DNA from: Prostheceraeus crozeri
Lineage: Eukaryota; Platyhelminthes; Polycladida; Euryleptidae
Assembly (NCBI GenBank): GCA_907163375.1
Contig: CAJQUW010008951.1
Location: forward strand, 126,501-190,500
Length of the DNA: 64,000 nucleotides
Reading direction: 5' to 3'
Shown here: one piece after another, positions 41,226 through 56,300 of the stretch
Numbering within the stretch: position 1 is the stretch's first letter
Layout: every line of letters begins with the position of its first letter
Made by a program: the position numbers and the translations under genes
The notes under the pieces: generated by a model
What the model saw: only the letters and a program-made list of their open reading frames with translations
Database searches by the model: none
Told to the model about the DNA's origin: nothing

Positions 41226-41931
41226 CAGGGATGCGGAGTCCTATGATTTTTATGGGACTCCGACTCCGAGCGGCGATTACTTAAAGCCTAGTTTTTTCAA
41301 AAAACTGGTGAACCTGTATCATAGATCATTATAGGCTTACCTGAACCCATTTTTTAGTGATCATTGTTATGTATCAATTATCAGCAATTTTCGATGAAAG
41401 TTTATCAAATGTCGCTTTAAGTTGGATGCATGCGACTCGGCTCCTCCCATCTTACTGATGTGTGCTTCATACGGGTTTTCTCCAGTCCTTACCAGGCAGG
41501 AAAATCCCCATCCTTCTCCAAAAAATATGAGCACACTTTCGATTTTAATACGACGTATGCGCTTTGGAGGACGTATACACGATTAACGTGAGGATAAGAG
41601 GTAACGTTCTCAAACAAACTAGTATTTCATTTTTGTCTCTGATGTGACCTTTGGTGCGTAGGTGTGATCGAGTCTAGGAAGGCTTGGCTTCTCTATTATG
41701 TCAGCGAGTTAAACAACAATCATTTTTTCACTATCACTGTTCATTCCCTCAACTATTGCAAGCTTTGCATGTACTGCTGTCTCTGTACTTTTGTTTGACG
41801 GAGAAAGTGACATCAAGACAGTGACAGCTATGCACTTGGATAAATAAATTGTTTGCATTATATTTCGGGTCTAGTTATAGGCCGGAGTCTGGAGTCCTAT
41901 TATTTGATAGGACTCCGACTCCGTGTCCCTG
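41226..41931. mobile_element. Non-autonomous hAT element, 706 bp, exact 8-bp target duplication
   Basis: The ends are CAGGGATGCGGAGTC and, inverted, CAGGGACACGGAGTC. Identical GTCCAACA flanks lie at 41218-41225 and 41932-41939. Both ends carry GGAGTC words in both orientations (GGAGTCCTAT...ATAGGACTCC), giving terminal hairpins. A second copy in reverse orientation is at 60194-60956. No transposase. Confidence 0.9.
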
Positions 41932-41939
41932 GTCCAACA

Positions 41940-42765
41940 ATCACACACCGACCCGTTGCTTGCAGACGACTGTTTAGATCACTTACTGTGGCTGCGGTGG
42001 CAGTGTTTCCCCACTTGCTCATCCAACTTAGAGCCCACCCGGTCATCAACTCCCACGTGGTGCTTGGGTTCAGCTCAATCGACTGCGTGCAGGTGTCGGT
42101 CGGTTTGTCGCCTCCATGTGTGTTTGACATTTGCTACTGAGATCTACCATGTACTGAATTATGACCAAAACGTCGATCACCGATCGCCACGTTCCCCAAC
42201 TTACTTCTTAATTCACGAGCGACAAATTTTGACCCAAACACGATTGTCATGCGATGTAATGAAGCCCCCATTATTCCCGTTGGTTTGAAATTTAATGCTT
42301 GAAAGTATATGCTCAGGACATTTTGACAAAGCATTATATTAGACTATTTCAATTTCGGTGGTTAATTTGATGTAGATGCTCAATCACCAGCAAATCAGTA
42401 AAATCAACCGCTTCAAACCTCCGATTGTCTCGCTTTCGTCCGAGATGTCTACCAGAGAAGCAACAATAAAAAAGTTCGTGATATGATCATCTTTGGATAT
42501 TACCCAGTTTTTTATTAACGTTCTCTCATTCCCATTTTCCATAGTGATTATTTCTGATTGAAATAATTTCATGTGAATAGTAGAGCAGATATTTTCCTTG
42601 TTGAGATCCTCGCAAATGATAGGTTAATAGTTGCATTTGCCGGGTCGTCTTCGTAGTTTGACATGCTAAATGAACCATCTATGCTAACATGACTAATATC
42701 AGTCATGTCTATTCGTATTTATTTGTCGGTGTGAATTGTTATGCAATGGTTGTTTTGATAATGGC
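41940..42765. other. Spacer without recognised genes
   Basis: Overlapping open frames on both strands at 41900-42290 have no recognisable content. Confidence 0.3.
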
Positions 42766-42769
42766 AGTG

Positions 42770-43132
42770 ACCAGGGAAATCCGTGATTAATATAAGATAT
42801 CTAAGGGACGCTCAACTCCCATACCATGTACTGGACTGGAGGCCAGTGACTTTGGTAGACTTGATTAATGACGATGGTGTGTCTGGATAAAACAGTGTGT
42901 CTTTGGTCTCTTCTAGTCTGGGTCCAGAATCTTCTTTCAACATATTCCCTGCATGAATGTGCGTATTAGAGTATTGGATAATTGTTTACGTCTTGTTTCA
43001 CGGTTTTATCCAGATGTGAACTAACTACCGTCATTAATCAAGTCTACCAAAATCACTGGCTTTCAGTCCAGTACGTGGCATGGGAGTTGAGCGTCCCTTA
43101 GATATCTTATATTAATCATAGATGTCCCTGGT
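42770..43132. mobile_element. Palindromic MITE, 363 bp
   Basis: About 110 bp at the left (ACCAGGGAAAT...GATATCTAAGGGACGCTC) are repeated inverted at the right end. They are flanked by AGTG at 42766-42769 and 43133-43136. The centre is unrelated sequence. Superfamily unknown. Confidence 0.8.
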
Positions 43133-43136
43133 AGTG

Positions 43137-44135
43137 ACTGACTTTTGTGAGTAACTCATGGTGTATGATGTCCATGTGGCTGTTTTGATGACACAACGAA
43201 ATTAAAGCTAAAGAAGCACGGTGAATTTTCTCTCGATTCTGTCTGCTACAAAAATAAGACATATATCTTATTTAACATATGGAAAGAATGTATGACATCA
43301 ATAATAGATTTTGACATACAGAAACTGAGGTCAAATTGCTTCGAAGATGACTTTCAAAACGTTATGCATTGCTAAAGGATATGATGTCATATATAAATTA
43401 TTATCGCTCTTAAATAGGTTTTCAAATATGAATCTCGACTGTATATTTCTAAGCCATTGCTGTTCCCTACGTTTATTGCATGCGTAAGTCTACTATCTAG
43501 TATAATTTTAAGCTCAAAGTGCAAAAAGGACAATTATTGTGCAAATATAGAATATCATTAGTTATCACTAGAAGGACCATATCAACCTGCGCAGTGATGA
43601 AGCCTAGAGAGACAAAAGCGAATGCTCAAAATGCTACATTGAAAAATAACAGAATGAACAAATTAGTAAGTTCAACGAAGGAGTTTCACTGCGAGTTATG
43701 GTGCATCATGGGCAAGACCAGGAGCATCTCTCCTCTTGTTGGAAGAAAACGAGTATGACTGTCCTACCAAAGTTTTCCAGCCTAGGAAGACATTTGTTCC
43801 AAGTAAAGTATCAATAACACCGTTATTAAAACATTCACAAATTAAATTCACAGTAATGCTTTTGTTGAAAAAGTCAGCGTTTACACTGTTAACTGTTGAC
43901 ACTTAGATGCGATTTCCGCGATTTCGCAGCAATAAAAAGGTTTGGCCAGCTCGGCTCGGTTCGGTCGAATCTTTAACATCAAGGTTCCGTATACCACTAG
44001 AAAGTAAAATAAATGGAATGTGCAATAAAGACAAGCTATCTGAATGGCATTATATTGATTCGACTATATGACTCACCATTCGAACTTTAAAGCGACTGTC
44101 TTTTAACATTGGAGATTATTGGAGTTGATAAAGAA
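43137..44135. other. Spacer without recognised genes
   Basis: No domain or repeat recognised. Confidence 0.3.
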
Positions 44136-44136
44136 T

Positions 44137-44144
44137 TGCGTATA
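44137..44144 (+). promoter_or_regulatory. TATA-like box upstream of the H3 pseudogene
   Basis: GTATATATTC about 55 nt before the H3 ATG, a usual distance in histone genes with short leaders. Confidence 0.4.
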
Positions 44145-44179
44145 TATTCGAGTTTTTCTGTTTTTTCTTTAATCACTGA

Positions 44180-44608
<429 letters not shown>

Positions 44609-44653
44609 ACGAAGACATCTGATGTGAACGCCGCAATCACATCACTGATCACG

Positions 44654-44681
<28 letters not shown>
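44654..44681 (+). repeat. (CT)n microsatellite
   Basis: An uninterrupted CT run just downstream of the H3 pseudogene. Confidence 0.9.
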
Positions 44682-44684
<3 letters not shown>

Positions 44685-44689
44685 GAAAT

Positions 44690-46020
44690 TCTTAACTTAG
44701 CCGTAAACTGTAATGGCAATGAATGATGGAAAAATATGATTCAACCATTACTTTTTTGCTTGTCTCAACTTGCAATTTTTTTACTATACATGTACATTTT
44801 GTCCGCAGATATCATGAACAAATGAGAAAAATAATCGCTACTTCAAGACGAGCGATAATTGACACCATAATTAACCTGATAAATGATCGACAGTGAAGAG
44901 CACGATGTTTGTCTGTGCCGGAATTCGAAGCATAAACTTCATTAAGAAGTCATTATTTTCTTTCTGTTTATATAAGAGGGAGGCACCTTCCAGATAATTA
45001 AGTGAGACTATTGTTTCCAGTCAGATGCGCTGTCCATTAACAGCTTTCCAATTTAGTCCATTCATGATTCGGTTGACAAAATATAAAAAGTCAATATAAT
45101 GTAAAATTTATGACACTCTGAATGCGTTGTCAATATTTATGCTTCAGTGACATGTCACTATCTCCACAGCAAATTGTGGAAAATAAGAATGGTTTTAATC
45201 AATTTATATCAGAAATAGGCAGGAGCTCTTACAAGGACGTTTGTTTTGTCTGTAAAAACGTTTTAGACTTGTTTGAATAAGGGATTAAAACTTTTCCAAA
45301 GAAGAGATGGAAACAAATAATACGGTGATAGAAATATGTATAATGTACTACTGCATTTGTGCAGTCGACAGACATAAATAAGTCATACTCATTCCATGGA
45401 AATCTGACTTCGCATTTGTTACATTTAGCAAGATTATAAAGAAACTAGCTACTCATTTCAGCAGCTCAGTTAAGCAAGGATCAGGATGACTAAATCTGCT
45501 AGATGTAAATAATCGAATTTTTGAAATTAGAAAACATTAGATCTTTGTGTTGAGGTAGCTAAATATTATAGCAAATTATCTAATCAAACTTATTTATGTT
45601 CATTGGGAAGACAAAGCAAAATCGCTTGCCCTTCAAAGCAGTGATACGACAGAACCGGCGGGACTACAGTACATGAAAGATCAGAATGCCCAAAAATCCT
45701 TTTGATTTCTTGTGAAGTCCAATGTTTTGAAAGTTAATTTCCAGTATTTATGCGTCATGTTCAATTCAGTGTGCGACACCGCATCAGATTCAAAAAAACT
45801 TTAAACAGAATATTTCAACTTTGATTAAAAGTTCAGTGGATAGGTCATATAAGATAGCTTGGCTTCAGTCAGAACAGATCAGGCAATGAGATTATTCATT
45901 GACAACAGGAAAATGCGAATGGAGCACAACAGGTTTGGAACCGACTGGCTGGTTGTTTTCACTAGACCCATGTCGACCGTTGACGACATTCAGTCTAGAA
46001 TAAATTGCTTAGTGAATCAT
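44690..46020. other. Spacer without recognised genes
   Basis: AT-rich, no domain recognised. Confidence 0.3.
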
Positions 46021-46029
46021 CACAACATC

Positions 46030-47290
46030 AAGAACATGTACTTGCTTGCTTACTAAATCGGGTAAACGGGAGTCGTACCTCCCGACCACATTTGAGAGCC
46101 AACCGTCCTGTTCCGCCGCCCTCGACACGAGTTCGTCCACTGTCAGGCTTCATGTATCGGACGTACGATAATTTTGGCCGTCCCTTCCGATTTCGCTCGT
46201 GTGAAAGTGTGTATAGAGCGTAGCGCTGTACGATTGAGGCCTCTTTGCGCATCCAGTGTCCTGAGTTGTTTGCGGTAGACGGTATTGATCACAGCTGGAC
46301 GGTTCACTGTTTTGAACACGATGGTGTTATGCACGCGGTCAATCATCTTGATGCCAAGCAAGATCCGGTGGCAACTGGTTTCATCGCATTGATTTTGTCG
46401 GACAGAGTTCTTTTGATGATCTGTGATTCTGCCCAATACAGCAGCACTGAGATGATCAGGGAATCGAAGAGTCGCAGTTTGAGTTGCAGTGAAATGTTGT
46501 TTAATTTCCATGCATTTGCAGTCTCTAAAGTTACTCCAGGTTGTGGCTCTACGTTGCTAGAAGTCGGTGTCATTGGATAAAATTGTCGAACCGAGATACT
46601 TAAAGTCGTCAACGAGTTCTATTTCATTGTTCCTGGCTTTCAGGTGGTATTCTACATCACTTAGTGAGTGACTTTCGCGTTGTTGATCTTTAGACCAATC
46701 TTGGATCCTTCTTCTTCCAAGCCTTAGATGTGACGGATAGCTGCTGGAGTACTGCTGTCAAACAGGGCAATGTCGTCGGCAAAGTCTAGGTCTGCGAGTC
46801 TGGGTTTGTTGGCGTCGTCGTGGGTCACTATACCAAAGTTCATATTTCATAGTTCAAGGCAATCATGATTTCAGCAGGAATACCATAGTGTGGAAGGATA
46901 GCCCACATCGCGTCTCTATCAATGGAATCGAAAGCCGTGCTGAATTTCACGAACGTAACGATCACAGGTGGCTGCTTTTGATGAATACCTTCGGTGATTC
47001 TTCTCACCGTATGTATCTGTTCGCTTCTTCTATGCTCTTCAGCTCATCCGCTTTGAAGGAGCGGTCGGTTTTATCCGCCAGGTTTCGACAGATACCGTAA
47101 TTGACTTCATTTCTATGATTGTGGAAATGTCAACGGGCTGCTGTGCTCTGTCTTACGAGCTTTTGACTTTGTTGACTCACCCATTGTCAGTTTTTCATTT
47201 TCTTCTTTTTCGGTATGGTAGCTTCCACTGCTGCGTTGATGATTGATGCGAGGTTGTCGTACAATTGTTGGGACTCGCCGTAACTGGCGA
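46030..47290 (-). pseudogene. LINE reverse transcriptase remnant
   Basis: Read leftward across several frames: DNLASIINAAVEATIPKKKK (pre-RT linker) near 47270-47200; then AFDSIDRDAMW near 46930 and LADLDFADDIALFD near 46780 (active-site region); then LFDSLIISVLLYW, TLSDKINAM, HRILLGIK, RVHNTIVFKTVN and VYRKQLRTL near 46480-46250; then RKGRPKLSYVRY near 46180. This is the order of non-LTR retrotransposon ORF2. Many stops and frame changes. Confidence 0.82.
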
Positions 47291-47299
47291 GTATAATAA

Positions 47300-50215
47300 A
47301 AATGTAAATGTAACATAATTCGAGAGTATCTGGGTGTATGCTTTGTGATATAAATATTACGAACGGTTCTTTAAACACATAAAGATGATTGCCGGCAACT
47401 TATACATGCAGACCAAACCTTATTTTATCTCAAATAAAGTTTTCAGAATCATAGATTCTAGCCTACAATAGAATCACAGATTCTAGCCTGTTTGAATTTT
47501 GGAAGCATTGTGTATTCCTGAAACCATCTTTTATAAAATTATTCCAGATCGTGAATAATTTCACTAGATGGGACAGTTTATATAACATGTTGAGCTTAGA
47601 GATGCAATAAGTAATGGATTTCAATGTAAACTTTGCAAAATTTTGGTTGATGTAGGTACAACAACACTCTCGCTCGATCTTGGGATACTCACTGAAATGA
47701 AAACTTTGATGACATGTTGGGCACAATGTGTGTCTCAATGTGTTTGATGACAATGCTGCCCTCCTCGTTGGACTGAACCAGCTTAATGTTGAAAAATTGG
47801 AAACGGTTTGGCGACGTTCTCACAAAATTATTTGCGGACAAAAAGTGCAGTTGTGATAGCTTTACCCCCTGATCCCTAAGAAGGGAAGCATCTGCCCTAA
47901 CAGTTTTCAGAAAAATGTTAGAACCTGAAAATTTATTACATAAAATCATGCCCCCAAGCTTTCAAGATCCTGACACTCCCTCGCTGTCTCTGTCCCCTTT
48001 TCAAGAACCCAACAACGCCAATTGTCATTTATTCCCAGATGTTCTATTTTGCATAACCTAGCAGAAATATGCTAACTAATGTATTTCCTACAGCTACTGT
48101 GCATGTGTTCTGTATACTGCACAAGCTCTGTATTTTTCATCTGTGTATCTGCAATGCATGATCTCCACTACATATGAATAAACGCATACTGCTACTACTA
48201 CTACTACCAGGCGAGATAAATTGTTCCGACTCTTAAATGTATGCTCGTGGTCATCAACTACTCGTGCTCATGCAAACTAAAAAGATCTGAATTTAAACTG
48301 CAGTGGAGAGAATTCTCAATTGATGTTGCAAATTACTCCCTCACCAGTGAATAAGTGAAAATAAGTGAAAAAAATCTCACTTCAGTGAATGACTCTAAAA
48401 CACGTTTGCCCGTCGCAGACAAAGCAATTCGTGACATTAGCATTCAGCCGGTGATCGAATTGTTCATTTCAGAATTTTATTATATTGGAAATTAGAATTG
48501 TTGACTGCTTAAAGCTTTCTTGTGTAGGCGGGATATAGATACTGTATACGTGCACATTATTATTGTATCTATGCTATCATACCTTTTTGCATTCTATTTC
48601 TAGATAAGTGAATTCAATTTCTGCTGAGCAAGATATCCATTCATTTATCATGTCCGATTTCTAGATACTCCTTCTCAATCTGTTATTCATAGAGCAAAGA
48701 TGCATTCATAGTACATTCAAAATCGTTATTCTGAGATTCAAATTCGGGAAGATTACGTGTGGAGCTTCTGGATATTGTCACCTTCATCTCAATCTTTCGT
48801 CTAATCGGAAGTGTGTCTCGCATTATACTCACTCGTATGTCTTATATCAACGCGCAGAGTGGCGACACATGTTATGACACCAGACTTAGAAAATGCATGA
48901 GTATAGCACAAACTGCTCGAGATCGTCTGATAACAGCTTGACAATCCGAGTCAGACTACTTGCAGCATGCAGATCAGTTAGGCATTCATAGGAAAAATGC
49001 AAGAAGCATGATAGCCAATTTTTGAAAGACTGAAAGCGACCATCTGATAAGCACATACTTATACAAAGGTGAATGAATCGATGGTAGCCGCATTGGTGAG
49101 ATGAGAGGAAGAGAAGTTCATCATCACCTTGTTGGAGATTAAAGAGAAAGTGCAGCACGAGTTTTCACCAAGCCCATCTATCTGCGTCCAAGCCATAAGT
49201 CGAGGCTTGGAGGGGAAACTTGTTATCAAGAAGCAGTTAAGATCCGCACCTGTCCAATGGAAAGAGTCGAACATCAAACAAGAAGTCAAAGCTTTTATAC
49301 AATGGCTTGTATACAGTGACATGCAGACATCAGTCTTCCAAGATGACTGGGCGAACACGTGGACATTGTTCATTCAGCATGATTGAAGGTGGAATGATGA
49401 CCGAAAATTTCTGACTTTTTATCTGAAATCAGTGAATTTCTCTATGAAGAAGAATTTACGACTGTAATTGACAAGGCATTATCGCAGTTTGAAGCGGATT
49501 AACGCTAAGACGCTATGTCGAGAGGGATCGTGCAAATCCCAGTATCCAAGGACAGCTAAGTGGCCATGAAATAGCAAAAACACTGGGAAAATCAGAAAAA
49601 TCATCTTCCTTTGAACTTTCCATGTCTTTCAGATTTTCATCCTACTTTTAGGGATGAATGTTGTTATTCTTGAATAAAATGTCTTTGCGTAACATAGTCA
49701 TCTTATATTAATCAGAAATGGGAAATAAGTATGACGAAAAGGAATGCACTTAAATCTATGAAAGTTGCCATAACATAGGCATAGGTATATGGATAGGAAA
49801 AAGTCAAAAGAAATTGAATTCACTTATTCAAAAATAGAATCCAGAGAGGTGTATTATATCAATGATCGTTTGGGTCATTATTCTGATTATTTGTTTTCAA
49901 TTGGCTTGTGTTTGATTGACTTCAAAAATGTATTTAGCATTATCATAAATTTTAAAGAAGACCTACAACTAATTAGATTGGTCAATAAGTCGTTACATGT
50001 ATTGCTGTTCATCGCACAAAAATGTTATCCAAGTGCGAAAAATTGCATTGTGTAATATAATATTGCACTCTCGCTTATACAGAGTACCGGTAGGGCTGTT
50101 ATTCGTGTATTTCATGTGTGCTATGTAGAAATTGAATAATGTCTAATGGCATAAGTTTACCAAATAATGTCTGACGATCAATGCCCTAACCCATCGCTAT
50201 AGAGACGCACGCCAC
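47300..50215. other. 2.9-kb spacer without recognised genes
   Basis: A short CTA trinucleotide run lies at about 48190-48209. The 85-codon plus-strand frame at 49129-49386 is not recognised and has no context supporting a gene. Otherwise nothing seen. Confidence 0.3.
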
Positions 50216-50219
50216 CGTC

Positions 50220-50345
50220 TCATCCCCGACCAACTGGTTTTTAATAAGCTGGCCACCGACCGGCCGGTTTTCAATACGCCGGCCGGCGAGTTTTGATGAC
50301 GCCGGCAGCCGGGCCAGCCGCCAAAACCCCGGCCGGTTCAACCTT
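50220..50345. repeat. GC-rich CCGG-word stretch
   Basis: Repeated GCCGGCCGG/CCGGCCGG words with GGTTTT or GTTTT spacers, compositionally unlike its AT-rich surroundings. Possibly the degenerate end of a transposon. Confidence 0.4.
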
Positions 50346-50349
50346 GGAG

Positions 50350-53300
50350 CGCAACTCTTAAATAAGGATGAACCGGACAGTGGATTTCAATTTCCTGTCG
50401 AAGACGTTAGAGTCATCACCGTTAGTGTGTATAGAGTTAGTGCAACCACTCAATGTGAACATTTTTATTTCGTCTACGCCACTCTCAAAAACCACCTCAA
50501 CCATACAATTTGAATTTGCTGATTATGTGCCACTCATAAAATTTTCGAAATAGAAGATCTTTGTTAGAAAAGTCAATTCAAATTTGTCGTACTGTGCCGC
50601 TACCGCAGCCACTTTTCCGAGCTCGATGTTTGCACCATTTCAAGCAGCAAACATCATTACAAATGACAACACTGACATTTAAGTGCATGGAATTGAAGTT
50701 ATAACGCATCATTTCAAAATACAAAATATGCAGTTAAGCTACATGTATTGTAGCATTTTTTGCATCTTCTACTACTATAACTTAAATAACAATATCCACA
50801 AGACAATAAAATCCTACAGTGCCTCTTTAGGGCATGAACCGTGTATGTCTTTGGAGCATTGCTTTTTGTGTGAGTAATAAATTGATGGGCAGTTTATTTG
50901 CCATTTATAGACATTTTAAAATGCTTATTTGACGATTTTTCACGATTTCAATGCTTTTTATTATTTTCTGAACAATTTTTAAAAATAGTTTGTAATTTTG
51001 TTCTTTAATTTTTGTATTTCCTCCAAAATGTGCATACATGCCAGTAATGTGGCGGTAATTGTACGTGCAGAAGTACGTTCGAAACCGCAGTGTCTCAATT
51101 AATGTACAAGTGAAAATATTGAACATTGCGGTGGACGATCGTATCCCGAATGTGTTCCGACCATGATTAAATGAGAATCTAGAACATTCAGATTGCTTTG
51201 CGCCTACAGTTCATTTCGAAAAGAAAACATGACTATTTTGCCTGAAGAATGTTGAAAGCAAAAAACTGACAAAAATCGTTTTAAGATTGGTTAATGATGT
51301 CAAATTCAAATCACGCAATTATCAAAACCTAACACCGTCCACAGTGGTATTCATGATGACAGGGTGCTTTTTTGACTGCGTCGGAAACAGGGTTGGCCGG
51401 TAAAAACCACCCTGGCTTTTACCACCTGGTAAAAACCGGTAAAAACCTGGTAAAAACCACCAGCTTCTGTCACCATTTTTCGGCTAAAACTGGCAAAAAC
51501 TGGCTGAAACTATTTTTCCAGCATAACTACTTAAGTTTTTTGGGTACATACAATATAAGGGATCATCGTCACTCCTTACTTTATTGATGAACGTTAGTTG
51601 CAATAAGTTCATTTTATTTTTTCATCATTCGATAAACATTTAGGCCTGTATTTCCAGAATTCAAACCTTATGAACATCATATTTCAATCAAGAATATGTT
51701 CCAAGTATAGGCTATACTATATAGGTGTAAGAATATGAATTATTATAAAAAATATTGTTATAATGCTGTTGTGCATTCTTTTGAGCGTGCACGCATTTTG
51801 CTGCTTTACAAATTTCATTCATTGTAAGATGCAACATTGTAAGATGCAACATTGTAAGATGGTGGAAGGAAATCAGTAAAATGATGGCAGACTCAGGAGC
51901 TTATGAGGTGAACAAAAAGAAGTTCTTAATGATGCCTTAATGGAATAGGAAATAAACGTCATTCATAGAGTTTCCAAAAATTATGGATATTTTTATTCAA
52001 AATAATGAATAAAATTATCTATGATCAAATATTATTCGAATATAATTCGACTTTTCTATCTAGTCATGTCAATCTTCTGTGAGCCGTCAAAAACAGCAAA
52101 TAACAAACAATGGGTCTCATTCATCAGCAGGGAAACTGCAAAGATACACAAATCGCATACACGTATCAACAGCAGTACTTGTCATGCAATATTTTACGCA
52201 TAACTGTGTACATATTAATAAGCAGCAACTGTCATTTAATGTCGTCAATTGTTCTTGTTTCCAAGGAAGTATCGGAGAAGAAAGCAAAGTAAACGCCCTT
52301 TCCGCCTCAACGCTTGTAGGCGGTATAGCCTTCAAAGATTTGGAGAGTTTTCCAAGGTGGCAGGCCGGTTACCAGTCGATTTAAAAATATCGAATTCACC
52401 TTTTATATGATTGAGTACATCGACTGATGAGGAGAGTGAAGTTGCTCCACATGCCACTTACCCAATCTCGACAATGTGAAGTCCAACAATTCACACGGCT
52501 GACATGGCTGTAGGAGTCTGACGCTGTTTTCGATACCGACGCTGAATGTTGCAGTTGCCAATTTGATAAATCATCTTGTCAAAACTACGTGATCTAATAT
52601 AAATCTCACTTAGATGATTTGGGATGAAAAGAAATGAGATTTGAAAATATTTCTACTGCCGAAGTTGGGCTCTATCTTATTGTGACATTCTTTATGCATA
52701 CATTGTACTCTAAAATGATACACACGTAGCTTTCAAGCGTATTTTTCGTTCACAATCGATCTGTCGTTTTGTTGGCTAAATGAAGGAGGAAAATTATTGA
52801 AGGGAAAAATATTTGTCGAATAAAATAAGAATAACAAGCTTAAGCTCTCTTTCCTCGACCAAAACCCCTAGTCATTCCCAATTTGCGGATTGCTTTTAAG
52901 TCATTCAAAATGCCTCGATCGCCACGATTCCTTCTGGTTCGAAGAATTCAGATCATTACACACATGCTGTCTTGATCATGCTCATCCGTCAGATTCACTG
53001 TACAGAAGTTTTTATCATTATTAAAAGTCACGTGACATCTTCAGGAGACAAGCCATTAATGCCCTATACTTATGCAGAGTCTAAAATACAAGAATGCTAA
53101 GTGATTTTTAGATAAATAAAACATTTCCCTGACTGAAATATACTAAAAAAGTGATATGTTCTTTCACAAATGGACAATATTGCTCTGACGTCAATGTCCT
53201 GGTATATATCATGCATTTGGAGGATTAATTAACACCCTCTGTCCAATATTGGCGTTAATGTAACTGAATCTCTTACAATTTCAAAACACAATAATGCATC

Positions 53301-56300
53301 GATTCACTTAATGAATAAGTTCCTAGAGCCTTTTATGGAAAAATAATTATACCTTTGGATTAATGTCGTTCGGAAAGATATCAAATCATGCAGCTCTATG
53401 AGGAGAATCAAATCAATGCAGTAGTTGTAGATTCTGGCTTGAAGGAGAGGCGTTGTCAAGGCAGTTTGGCGATGCATTATCAAGATGATTTTGTCTTTAC
53501 AGAAAAATAATGATGATCGTAAATCTTATCAAGTACACTGATGATGCATCTGCAGTAAAGCCCCCGTTCCTCAGGCATCGTTGTCATGGAAACAACTGCC
53601 TACACTGTAATCTTGTTTCAATGTTCATGTCCATTCTAGTATTTTGTTATTATAGACTGCCGGATTTACGTGGTTTGAACCTCGCTGTTTCAGAGGAATA
53701 AGCTTACAGGAATTTGCGTGGAATCAACAACTAGTCAATATTTAAGATTCTCAGATAGTGCGAACGCTCCATTTACACGATAATTCAGACAATATTAACG
53801 TGATGAAATGAATGATGCAGAGTAGAAGACTTCTGAAATTGTTTCAGAAATTGTCATTCGACTAAATCGTCATGAATTTTTTAAATAGGAATATTCGAGG
53901 GTCTGCTCCTCCTGAATTTGAAATTGCATGCGAATAGGATTTTTTTTGATAGGCCTTTTTATGCTCTAACGAGCCAGCGCAATGTGATCAATGTAAAATA
54001 TACATCTGCAATTATGCAATGGTGTTGAATGATTCTAATTAAGCCTGAAGAAAGCGCTTCTGCATTTACAAAATTCATACTATGACATGGAGCTTGACAC
54101 AATATTCGGCAACGTGTTTGACCGTCTGGTTTTGAACAATAATTGCCATCCGCACAGTCGACATACAAACTTTACCTTCCAGTCTTGTTGGCATTGTTCA
54201 CACCAATGATTTTGCTGCATTTATTGATGAATTTCTTTGTCCAAATGTCTTCATTGCGCAATTTCTCGCAGTGCTATTCGATCAATTCAATTTTGCATTA
54301 GCGTGTACTACTGATGAATTTCTTTACAAACTATAGCAAAACACAGCGGAGGGAATAGCACGCGTTTTATGTGGCAGTATGACTCAATCATAATCTTCAT
54401 GCAGTCGTGGCGGAGCTCGCAATGGCGATGATAATTTCTTTTCTATGATGAAACTACATGCACATTGTTTCCACGAATTAAAATGAATGTGTTGATGTGT
54501 GTGCTGCCATCTGCATGCATTTCTCATCAAATATTCACATCTTTTTTTCGAACTATGCATGTACATGTGTATATGTGAATTTAAGGCCTGTTAATGATAT
54601 CGTATTTCTATCAATATGACAGATTTTGCTACGAATCTGATCGAGGCAAAATTTAACGATCTTGACATGACAGCTTCCGTATACAAACGATATGTGAATG
54701 ATGTATTCGCCAATTCTCTCAATGGACATGATACTGATGAATCATTCTTTTTAATTTCCTCATCTCTGTCAATACTCACATTGAATTTTCCAAAGAAGTT
54801 GAGAGCGAAAGTAGTTTGGTCTTTCTTCTGACGACAGCAGGCAGACCGGATAATTGTTTTGATATTTCTTGATTCATGAATGCGAATACTGGCTCTTCAC
54901 TTCTTGGTCCGCTTACTATGCTAAAAATATTAAAATCCTTTTCTACATAGTTCGCAGAATTTCATCCATTCAAGTAGTGGATACGAGCCTACCAGTTTAA
55001 AAAGTATTTAAATAATAACGGCAACTTCGGAGCGTTTTATCGTTGAACGAATAAAGTCGAATGCGGATTCGTCACCTTTACGATGTAAAACCGTTAACTA
55101 GAACTTTCCTTGCACTGCAAACAAAGAAAAAGCAGCAAAATCAGAGTGAAAGATATTAGCAAAGCATTGATTTCACGGTGTCTGGATCTATCCTATTTCT
55201 AAAACTTTCAGTGCTTCTCAATTTTTCAGTAAATAGGAAAGATTGGATACACAAAGTGTAAATTGTTGCTTTCATCGTCATGCATCAGACATGATAGACA
55301 CATTGCCCTGATCCCATAGCAATTGGATCCATTCCATGGAAATCAGCAAATAACTCTTCCCCACTGCTATCGTCTATTCCAAGACTTCAAAGTAATTTAC
55401 CGCAAATGTCTGAGCATACAAAGTTATGATATACATGTTCATGCGTCACAAATACTACGAATGAATGACTAGTTTCCATTTTAGAGGATATGAAAGCGCT
55501 AGTGTCTGAGGAATATTGCATTTATGTCCCGTAGAAATGAATGCTACTGGCATTCTAACCGATGATTATTAGAAATCACAATTTATTTTCTATGCATGGA
55601 TATCTAAGAAGCATCACTCTGAAAGCATGGTTTAAAAGCTTGACAATTGACTAATTTCTATGGAGATTTGAAATAAGTAGCCTACTTCTTCCGGACAATA
55701 ATGCAGTCCGAGGAATTATAGCAACTTTTTGAGGGCATGAATAGGAAGACATCCGAGTACGCACAGCGCACGATGATATTTTCGTTTTCTTTGCAAAGAG
55801 CCAAATTCAAGTGTTTGAATGAACTTTATTTTTTATTGACGCTTTATTTCAGTATTATCTAGGCCTATAGCCATCTTCAAACACTGAATTTATGAAAATA
55901 CAAAATAAGATTCAAAATTCACATCCGGACATAAGAGATTCAAAAGTGAAAAATATTGCAGAACTATGTAGAGAGTTCTTTAAGGCAAGTAGCAAAGGGT
56001 TACATAGTACCATTAGTATTCTGCTAATTGACCTGACATAGAAAATAGAGGAACATTATGAGAAAAAATCTGATTACCATAGTATAAAGTAATTTTTATG
56101 TGTGTGCTCATGCTTACAATGGAGGGACAATATATGAACAAGCTTGCACAGTAATTGTCATTGTCATGTAATGATCTCAGTCAGTTCGGCACTTAGATTT
56201 AGGGAAACATGAAACTTTTCAGGACATTTACAAGTAGTATTCAAAAACAAACTTGATGTGAGAAATTCCTGTGAAAGTAAAGACTATGGGTACCAAATCA

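Noticed and set aside
41853..42290. Overlapping open frames on both strands (76-121 codons)
   Set aside because: No domain, partly inside a hAT end, and no start or splice context.
51388..51560. hAT-like end CAGGGTTGGCCGG with GGTAAAAACC words
   Set aside because: No matching inverted end or target duplication was found, so no element is called.
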